This document shows, in pieces, positions 21,301-26,613 of a DNA stretch of 26,613 nt. Both the position numbers and the translations under genes were made by a program. Under the pieces are notes generated by a model. That model did not search any database, was not told the DNA's origin, and worked only from the letters and a program-made list of their open reading frames with translations. Source of the DNA: Phoronis ovalis (lineage: Eukaryota; Phoronida; Phoronidae); NCBI GenBank assembly GCA_028565635.1, contig JAOXYB010048835.1, forward strand, positions 1 through 26,613, in the 5' to 3' direction. Position 1 is the stretch's first letter; the number at the start of each line of letters is the position of its first letter.

Positions 21301-24065
21301 TACTTGGCTGCAGCACCACTCATGTTTTGTAACTTAGTAGGTTTTCAAAAGGTCCTAGAAACAAGACATCTTATTTTTTATTTAGTTTAAAAACAGAGTT
21401 TGAAACTAAACCCTTAAATTCATTTTCATCTATGGTTATTTTGATTGAAATCCTGATTCACCTACAACTACGATCTCGTAGAAACCAAACATAGTTTGAA
21501 GATAAATTAGGGATAAATTGACAACTAGCAAACATTAATTAAACTAAACCTCAGTGATTGAAGTTAATTAATAAGTAATTTAAAAAGAACTGTATCAAAG
21601 TAACAGGAGTTGACCACAAAATGTTGATGGTTTGAGAATTTATGAATGTAGGCCTATAGATTTCAAAACAGTTTTGGTGATTGAAGCTGAAAATAACTGT
21701 ATCAAATCAACAGTTGACCACAGAGATGGTATAAAAATCTATGAATGATCACCAGAAATAAATGGTAGTTCTCAGCTGATCCAGTACTTTTAAAAAATAT
21801 TTATGACTACCAGCAATAAATCACTTAAATACCCAGACTGGGATGGCAAGCATTCTTTAAAATGAATTAATAGTATGTAATTAAATTTATATTCTTTCAT
21901 TTCACATTTTCCATTCTTAATTTTTCAAAATCAAATAAGTTAGCTACATTTTACACAGTTCAACTCTAAATCACTATTGAATCTGATAATAAACAGACAG
22001 TGCATTTTTTATGAATGAACATAGCATTAAATTTAATATATGATCATCATAATCATAAAAGGCATTGTTACAGGGAGTTGGAATCCCTTTGCTCCATGAC
22101 TAAAAATCAACATAAACATAAAACACATTGCCTCCATGACTAAAAAATCAACATGATCATAAAAAACATTGGTATAATGAGTTGAAATCACAGTGGCTTC
22201 GAGGACAAAATAATCAACATAACCATAAAATACAACATTTGAAAATAATCATAAATTGTACAGCTACAATAGTTGCAATCAAATGCCTTCATGACCACAA
22301 CTGAACATATCGCAATGATACAACAAGTTGAAAAGATTGAAATGAGAATCTTTCAGTATTTTTATCAAATCTGTGGATAGTTTTTGAGTACAGTAAGGAT
22401 TTTTGAAAATATGTTTTCGATACAAAATATTCGGGAATTCCTCCATAAGAACAACACGAAAAATATTATTAATAAATGATCATAAATCTTTGAAGCATTT
22501 CCAAGAAGAAAAGATTAATAGTATAAAAATAAAATAATAATTTTCCAGTTGAAAACAAAACAGAAAACTAAATATTTAGCATTACTTCCATCACATAAAA
22601 AGATGATGTTCCATCAACTTACTTATAAAGGTCTGATGTGATGAAATCTTGAAAAAGCCTGGTCTTAAAGATAAATGTACTATTTAATTTACAATTTTAA
22701 TGATGAATAGACAGGTCTTATAAGGGAAAGCACTCAGATTCTGATTCACTCCAGCAAAATGTTATTCAATAAATTAATTGAGAGCATCATTGCCTTTGAT
22801 CGAATTTCTGAAGATTAAGTTGTTCTCATTCCCTTTGCTGTTAGTTGTAAAAACAAGTCGGTATGTATCTATTGCAAAACTAAAATTGAAATTTAAAATG
22901 TTTAATGGACTAGTCAGTAAGTCATTAATTTTATTCTCTTCAAGATTAAAAATCTGTTAAGAAAACACTGGAAACCAGTGCAGTCTGTTGAGTTTCAGTA
23001 CCAAATAAGAAAATAATCTAATTTAATTCTAGTTGACCAGGAGATGACCAGTTGGAAAAAAGTTTAAACTACATCTGGAAAGTATTATTTTTAATTACAG
23101 CAGTTGATACTATCATTTTACTCCCAGATTTTTTATTAAGAATGCCTCCTCTGTAGGAACTCCTTCATTGACATTTTCTACAGTAGGTTTTAATGATTTC
23201 AGAAAGTATGGAAAAAATGTTTGTATCTAAATTACCCAAATATTTACACAGAAACTGAAATGAGATTGTAAATGTAAGAGCTAACAGAAAGTATTCTGAA
23301 AACCTAAACTCTCCATGAGTATCATTTACAGGAAACCAAAAAATACTCTTGCAATATTTACAGGTTTTTAATCTCTCAAGTCTTGTGCACAGATGTACTT
23401 TTTCTTGAAACTAATAACAACCCAAAAAAACGATTTTCGTTGAACTTATAAAAAATCTGCTTTATAACTTATCTGTTTTATGTTTATGTCATAACAAAAA
23501 TAACAGTATCAAATAATACAGTAACCCACTGTGTTAATTACTCTTACACCATATTATGGAGCCATTTGGGAGTCCCTGTAGTCATTTTAATTGTACTTAA
23601 AATTTAGAAGAAAAACACAAGAATACATATGACTTTCATCAAGCCAGATGAGTTTGTTTCTGAAACAAAGTTGAAATTACAATGTACCCTACACAATACA
23701 TTTACTGACATTTTGAACAGTCATCAATTCACCATATAACATAAATTTCCACAAATAGTATGAGAATAGTCAAACATGTAACATATGTAAGAATTTTCTG
23801 TAGACAATATATTGGGGTGGCACTAGGGCCCTGGGGCATACTTGGGGCATACTTTGCAATTAAACATCCTTCCAAAATATTGCAGAATGCACAGAAACAG
23901 TTCACCAAACTATTCTTGTGTTGATAACTGTTTGTACCTACCCCTGATGGAATTCGCAGCACCCATCTCCAGATATCAAGCTTGGCAGACGATAGCTGTC
24001 TGATGGACATTCAATATCAGCTAAAGGATCAAGGGGACATGTAACTTCACTGCAGATGTCAGATT
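5919..24065 (-). CDS. CRIM1: CRIM1-like transmembrane BMP-pathway protein (11 exons seen, 5' end outside window)
   Basis: CRIM1 is a type I membrane protein whose VWC domains bind BMP-family ligands and temper their processing and delivery. The minus-strand CDS joins 24065-23942, 20423-20299, 13169-12981, 11873-11703, 10181-10065, 8906-8646, 8320-8102, 7760-7548, 7342-7130, 6810-6619 and 6364-5919. It is 2270 bases, in frame throughout, encoding 755 residues plus a split first codon. The module order is two IGFBP-proximal cysteine-rich exons, VWC1-2, four antistasin-like repeats, VWC3-6, and a membrane span with tail. That order is diagnostic of CRIM1 (crimpy/CRM-1 in flies and nematodes) and excludes chordin and kielin. 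The signal peptide, IGFBP domain and promoter lie beyond the right edge. The last intron or stop is uncertain. Confidence 0.95.
6619..6810 (-). CDS. CRIM1: CRIM1 exon: sixth VWC domain
   Basis: The acceptor is CTGTATTTTAG and the donor GCAG|GTGAGT; 192 bases, phase 1-1. It reads ETKPAETCLVGDIVYSIRET, then W, CTQCTC and GECCPVCAG. All ten cysteines of the VWC pattern are present: the lone first C, the C-xx-C-x-C cluster, three spaced cysteines, CC and the final C. As the last VWC before the membrane it is the most membrane-proximal ligand-binding module. Confidence 0.94.
7130..7342 (-). CDS. CRIM1: CRIM1 exon: fifth VWC domain
   Basis: The acceptor is CATGCTTTAG and the donor CCAG|GTAGGA; 213 bases, phase 1-1. 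After a linker (DATEVLDPSVSVQ) comes GCMSHNHTRF, DIWKVNSCQSCMC, IMCYSQTC, LDC and QCCPVCPG, with ten cysteines. NHT is a possible N-glycosylation site. The exon has exactly the same length as the next one upstream, as expected for a multiplied module. Confidence 0.94.
7548..7760 (-). CDS. CRIM1: CRIM1 exon: fourth VWC domain
   Basis: The acceptor is TTCTTGTTATAG and the donor GAAG|GTAATT; 213 bases, phase 1-1. Linker ELQDGDSALIPP leads into SCQSLDGVYRFEGEVWQLDR, CTQCLC, VMCDSERC, LLC and KCCPVC. The ten-cysteine pattern is complete and the W before the CxxCxC cluster is kept. Confidence 0.94.
8102..8320 (-). CDS. CRIM1: CRIM1 exon: third VWC domain
   Basis: The acceptor is GTTTCTTTAG and the donor CCAG|GTATAT; 219 bases, phase 1-1. 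The linker GNKSSTAVIPTGTIGG includes an NKS sequon. The module reads ACMSSDGHLFDDGESWNDG, CRTCFC, EMCALISC, KC and DCCPSCPG. It has ten cysteines and is the first VWC after the antistasin block. A methionine at 8267 could mimic a start but lies inside the domain. Confidence 0.94.
8646..8906 (-). CDS. CRIM1: CRIM1 exon: antistasin-like repeats 2 to 4
   Basis: The acceptor is TTTTTTGTTTCAG and the donor GAAG|GTAAAA; 261 bases, 87 codons, phase 1-1. Three antistasin-like units can be read: CDLHCVHGFLLDIDGQELCE, then CSSMDTCYKQCPYGYKRSRN with GCLRCKC, then CPPFTCKKHCPGEYERNDEG with CKLCRCEG. The last two are classical C-x3-C-x(2)-G-x(5-7)-GC-x2-C-x-C units. With the unit in the neighbouring exon this makes four, as in vertebrate CRIM1. 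In leech antistasin such modules inhibit proteases; no such activity is claimed here. Confidence 0.92.
8907..10064 (-). other. CRIM1: CRIM1 intron between antistasin exons
   Basis: This is a 1.16-kb AT-rich intron bounded by a consensus donor (CCAG|GTAAAT at the high-coordinate end) and acceptor. I see no exon, repeat or RNA gene in it. Confidence 0.7.
10065..10181 (-). CDS. CRIM1: CRIM1 exon: antistasin-like repeat 1
   Basis: The acceptor is TTTTATTTGTAG and the donor CCAG|GTAAAT; 117 bases, phase 1-1. It encodes EPDYVTLPPMCPLLMNCSLL, then CINGLMQDANDC and YQCQCKPG. The spacing C-x5-C-x3-C-x-x-G then C-x2-C-x-C fits one antistasin-like module. NCS is a possible glycosylation sequon. This small exon is the bridge between VWC2 and the other antistasin units. 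Confidence 0.9.
10182..11702 (-). other. CRIM1: CRIM1 intron with a 13-bp minisatellite
   Basis: This 1.5-kb intron separates VWC2 from the first antistasin exon. The only structure seen is the short array at 10641-10679. An open minus-strand frame at 10761-10952 encodes a hydrophobic peptide without recognisable homology and is taken as chance. Confidence 0.65.
10641..10679. repeat. three perfect 13-bp tandem copies
   Basis: AATACATACTACA occurs at 10641-10653, 10654-10666 and 10667-10679 without mismatch. It is intronic. Confidence 0.97.
11703..11873 (-). CDS. CRIM1: CRIM1 exon: second VWC domain
   Basis: This exon is too short to stand out as an open frame. The acceptor is TTATGTATAG and the donor GATG|GTGAGT; 171 bases, 57 codons, phase 1-1. 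It reads GCISDNGQHANNETWYEDNW, CTKCRC, VYCVSSSC, VNC and QCCPVCD. All ten VWC cysteines and the W before the cluster are present, and NET is a possible N-glycan site. It has almost no linker before the first cysteine, which fits direct adjacency to VWC1. Confidence 0.94.
11874..12980 (-). other. CRIM1: CRIM1 intron VWC1-VWC2, carrying LINE debris
   Basis: The intron is 1.1 kb with consensus ends. About half of it (12050-12579) is a dead LINE ORF1 lying antisense to CRIM1. Outside that I see nothing structured. Confidence 0.75.
12050..12579 (+). mobile_element. dead L1-like LINE ORF1 fragment
   Basis: The + strand encodes, in two frames, a basic N-terminus (MTRRRSGRNKSDQTSGGKDF, from 12050) and then, after a frameshift near 12262, a charged heptad-rich coiled-coil stretch (ILDSINDKLTRIETNM onward). 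This leads to LSNRSKRNNIVIHNMPEG at about 12493-12543. The NRSKRNN-I-IHNMPEG signature is the start of the RNA-binding domain of L1-type ORF1 proteins (Transposase_22 family). Stops at 12403-12405 and 12577-12579 and the frameshift show it is inactive. No reverse transcriptase follows, so the element is truncated or deleted. Its 5' and 3' limits and target duplications were not found. Confidence 0.85.
12981..13169 (-). CDS. CRIM1: CRIM1 exon: first VWC domain
   Basis: The acceptor is TTTTTCTTCTAG and the donor CAAG|GTAAAG; 189 bases, 63 codons, phase 1-1. It reads ASEVRSCIHEGMEFKHEETW, CTTCTC, MFCKVALC, PRCGW and GECCPVCQG, with ten cysteines. In CRIM1 proteins the first VWC follows the IGFBP-proximal cysteine-rich region, as here. 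Confidence 0.94.
13170..20298 (-). other. CRIM1: large CRIM1 intron (7.1 kb)
   Basis: This is the longest intron seen. It is AT-rich, with A/T runs and a few short repeats: TTGTCATAATAATTGAA twice with a 21-base period (18637-18653, 18658-18674) and a CA-rich patch around 16230-16260. Several open frames of 60-93 codons occur on both strands but none shows family features. A long early intron can host enhancers, which is conjecture here. Confidence 0.6.
20299..20423 (-). CDS. CRIM1: CRIM1 exon: cysteine-rich segment before VWC1
   Basis: The acceptor is CTATTTTCAG and the donor AATG|GTAAGT; 125 bases, entering in phase 2 and leaving in phase 1. It completes a glycine codon and reads CQCLTEDLCEPPNCDAGMHV, then a segment with PGLGQPGFCCPRYECVN. 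The CxC...C...C...G-G-PG-CC---YEC arrangement matches the region between the IGFBP domain and VWC1 in vertebrate CRIM1. It has no start or stop of its own and was found through the splice sites. Confidence 0.9.
21553..21748. repeat. diverged two-copy tandem duplication
   Basis: Copy 1 (about 21553-21650) contains GTGATTGAAG, AACTGTATCAAAGTAACA, GTTGACCACA and TTTATGAATG. Copy 2 (about 21675-21748) repeats GTGATTGAAG, AACTGTATCAAATCAACA, GTTGACCACA and TCTATGAATG in the same order with different spacing. The similarity is clear but old. Confidence 0.75.
22040..22240. repeat. degenerate tandem repeat, about four copies
   Basis: Blocks built around ATCAACATAA-CATAAAA and ACATTG recur at about 22042, 22107, 22148 and 22212, the middle two preceded by CTCCATGACTAAAAA. 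Spacing is irregular (40-65 bases), so this is a decayed array and not a clean satellite. Confidence 0.65.
23942..24065 (-). CDS. CRIM1: CRIM1 exon: cysteine-rich segment after the IGFBP domain
   Basis: The acceptor is ATTTTTTCAG and the donor CAGGG|GTAGGT; 124 bases, entering in phase 1 and leaving in phase 2. It reads ESDICSEVTCPLDPLADIEC, then PSDSYRLPSLISGDGCCEFH and Q. C-P-S-D-S-Y followed by GDGCCE, continuing across the junction into G-CQC, is the arrangement seen in CRIM1 between the IGFBP module and VWC1. This is the most 5' exon I can find; the entry phase requires another exon upstream. Confidence 0.88.
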
Positions 24066-26613
24066 CTGAAAAAATATTTAAAACGAGTTAAGAATATAAC
24101 ATGGTATTTAACTATTAAATATAATATTATAGCATGCACCAGAATGGGACAAAATTAAACATTGTTAATCTGGAAGTAAGGGCTACAGAATTTGGACAAC
24201 TCTCAAGGAAGAAGATCAAAGAATAAATTGTGTTTGAGCATTTCAGAAGCCCGGAATTCCCTATTACTTCTGAAAAACAACCAACATTTGTAGCTGCTGA
24301 CAAGGTGGGAGATATATTTATGGTGGAAGTTTAAAAAATAATCTTTGACTGCATTGGATTCATTTTCTGTCTTATGAAAGTAGCCTGTGTGTTTAAAAAT
24401 GTTAATGGTCATTTATTAGTTTGTTTATTTATCTGAGTAATTTAATGTGAAATGTTCTGGTCAAACTGACCATGTCATAAATTTTGTATCATGAACAAAA
24501 CAGGGGAACAAACCCATTAAGAGCTCAAAAGACTTATAAATTCTTTAATTATCTTAAAACAAAACAGTAGTATTTACTGATGCTAACTGATACAACAGTG
24601 TTAATTTTTACTGCCCAGACAGTTCACTTGATGCCACAACAATAACTGTCTTAATTTGCAAATTTACTATCTTTAGAGTGAGTCAGAAAAAGGCATAGAA
24701 GCCAGCTAATCCCTGTAAGGAATGCTGGAATATTATCAATGAATCGAAGTATCCTGAAACTTTATATTCCAAGTTTCTGTCAACAGACAAATTTAGTTCA
24801 TTTTCAATATTTTTTTTAAATAATGTAATTCTAGCACATTTATATAAATTGTAAAAAATATTAAAGGTATTATAGATACAGATGGAGATCACTTTGCACT
24901 TCGGCTTTCCACATGCACTTGTATATAGGACAATTTGATTATTGATCAATTAAATTCTGAATATCATAAGGTAAACAGTGAGGTCTGCATAATCCGCTAA
25001 TAAGACCATTTCATAAAAGAAGGTTATTACTTGTTGTTTTTTCTAACATAATAACAATATTACAAACTATATATAGCTTGATGAACCTCAGAAGACAGAA
25101 GGAAGGTATAAAATCAATAGAGCTATTCTTATGTCGGAAGTGATTTTAAAAAACCACAGCTAGCTAATAGTCTTGCATTTTTGGTGGAAAAAACATCAAT
25201 TCTGGCATTAAAACGAATAAATTAAATCAGCATTAATTACACCAGAAATGCCAGTAACACATAACTAGGCAATTCCTGATGTACAGTATAGAAAGCTAGG
25301 ATATTAGAGCTTTAAAAACATTTCAATCAAAATTGTTCTCCTTTATTTAACCATTTAATACTGAAATTAATACAGGGCAGCATGTACACTGCAATTTGTT
25401 GCTTGTCAGGACATGTATTTGCTATATGCATCTCCAGCATAAGTAATTTGTTCATAGTACATAACAGCATTTCTATTTGAAGGAATGCCTAAACATCAAT
25501 TTTGTTACTTCAGAATGATAGATGCAGATTCAGGATTTTTAGTTAGGGGACGATTGGAAGGAAACAAATATAACAATAAAAAAGTATTTGTATACTGTTT
25601 TGCTGATTTCGTGCTTTGAGCAAGGGTTTAATTGAATGCCCTATACCCTCCCTCAATCTGCCAAAGGATTATATAACTGAGAGATGTGGATATTAACCAA
25701 AATAAAAACGTCAAACGTCAAAATGTCCCCGATCACAATAAGAAGGTCAAACAGGTATCCTTCAAGTGGTTATACATGTCTAACATATCAAAAATATTAC
25801 AAAGATAAGTGCCTTTAGCTATAGTTATCTGAAAACATGACAATGCTACATAAAATTATTAAACATTTTTGAATTTTGGCCCAATAGCCCTTCAAAAGAT
25901 ATCATTCATCATACTTAAATGCATGCATATGGTAATAAAAAAAACACCTGCAAAGCATTAATTCTGATTATTCTAATGGCTGTTTACCTTGTACCTAATT
26001 TGTACCTGTCAAGGAAGAGTACAACACCTTGAGGTATGACTATTTGAGAAGATTCATGACAAATTTGTGGCTATTTATGGTTATGTTTTGAAAATGGTTT
26101 ACCAAAAGAATTCAAAACAGAAACCACAGAATAGTTTAAGCAGAGAAAAAATGTGTACTGTATTACCTCTTTAATTAAGATTTTTTGTCAAAAAATGTTA
26201 CTGACATCACAATGTTTAATCACTTACCTCTAATTACCTCTAATAATTGCTAATTATAATTGGAAATCAATTTGCAAGCAACTGTTTCTGTTTTACATAT
26301 GTATTAAAAATCTAATAACATCATTCATAACAAAAAGTTTTATCAGACCATTTTTTTTTTTACTTAAACAGTTTTGCTTTCAATTCTCAACTTATATACA
26401 TAAAAGTATTGTTATACTGACTTCATAGTTGAAAACATCGTGCCTTCCTTTTGGCATTATTTTCCCAAAATTTCATTAATTTGGTAAAAGATCAAGCCGG
26501 AAATAAATGTTAATCTGACTAATCTAAACATATTTGGGGTTGCTCCTATAAGGGAGCAAGCCTATTGGTTTTGTATGATTTCTTTCTTCTTCTTTTTCTT
26601 TTTCTTCCAATTT
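24066..26613 (-). other. CRIM1: CRIM1 intron, continuing past the window edge
   Basis: No further cysteine-rich exon with correct phase is visible on the minus strand, and in particular no IGFBP signature (GCGCC). The stretch is AT-rich. A TTACCTCTAA duplication lies near 26224-26243, and a hairpin with a pyrimidine tract closes the window. Confidence 0.6.
26534..26613. repeat. hairpin plus pyrimidine tract, possible end of a dispersed element
   Basis: TTGCTCC (26540-26546) and GGAGCAA (26553-26559) form a perfect 7-bp stem around TATAAG. It is followed by a T/C-only run of about 30 bases (CTTCTT and CTTTTT steps) to the window edge. A low-complexity 3' tail after a structured block would suit a SINE-like or other short repeat, but no copy elsewhere in the window confirms it. 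Confidence 0.5.

Larger units (their letters stand above)
20424..23941 (-). other. CRIM1: CRIM1 intron (3.5 kb) with degenerate repeats
   Basis: Bounded by donor GG|GTAGGT at 23941 and the acceptor at 20424. It contains two clusters of degenerate tandem repeats (21553-21748 and 22040-22240). No exon is seen; an open minus-strand frame at 23729-24010 is only exon read-through in the wrong frame. Confidence 0.6.

Noticed and set aside
1-26613. Prokaryotic-type systems, CRISPR arrays, tRNA or rRNA genes
   Set aside because: The window is a eukaryotic intron-exon landscape. I found no regular spacer arrays, no tRNA A/B boxes with a fold and no rRNA blocks.

Overview
The window is AT-rich genomic DNA from an invertebrate animal. 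Coding sequence is split into short exons with GT-AG introns, the intergenic space is wide, and an intron holds a dead LINE fragment. The two genes have clear vertebrate counterparts but invertebrate-like divergence. A lophotrochozoan, most likely a mollusc, is my best guess; that is an impression, not a proof.

Two genes point at each other (tail to tail). The left gene, 602-2978 on the + strand, is the 3' end of Son of sevenless (SOS1), the Ras guanine-nucleotide exchange factor. It covers the end of the catalytic CDC25 region and the proline-rich tail that binds Grb2-type SH3 domains. Four exons are seen, joined in frame (312 residues plus a split codon) to a stop at 2976-2978. Its 3' UTR has AATAAA signals at 3193 and 3334. 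A decayed copy of one exon and a 58-bp tandem repeat lie in its introns.

The right gene, 24065 down to about 5919 on the - strand, is CRIM1, a type I transmembrane cysteine-rich protein of the BMP pathway. Eleven exons were rebuilt from splice sites and reading phase, giving 755 residues plus a split codon. In order they encode two exons of the cysteine-rich region that follows the IGFBP domain, VWC1, VWC2, four antistasin-like repeats on two exons, VWC3 to VWC6, and an exon with the membrane span and cytoplasmic tail. The 5' exons (signal peptide, IGFBP domain) lie beyond 26613. Seven of the nine exons between the IGFBP-proximal pair and the tail exon were checked as phase 1-1 with intact cysteines; the pattern holds for every VWC and antistasin exon.

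The remaining DNA is intergenic (about 3361-4830), UTR or intron. It holds an imperfect inverted repeat like a MITE (about 3897-4195), a dead L1-like ORF1 (about 12050-12579) in the VWC1-VWC2 intron, degenerate tandem repeats (21553-21748, 22040-22240), small minisatellites and, at the right edge, a hairpin followed by a pyrimidine tract. I found no tRNA, rRNA, CRISPR or prokaryotic system. The most unusual items are the duplicated dead exon in SOS1, the ambiguous CRIM1 C-terminus and the CRIM1/SOS1 linkage, which human chromosome 2p also shows loosely.
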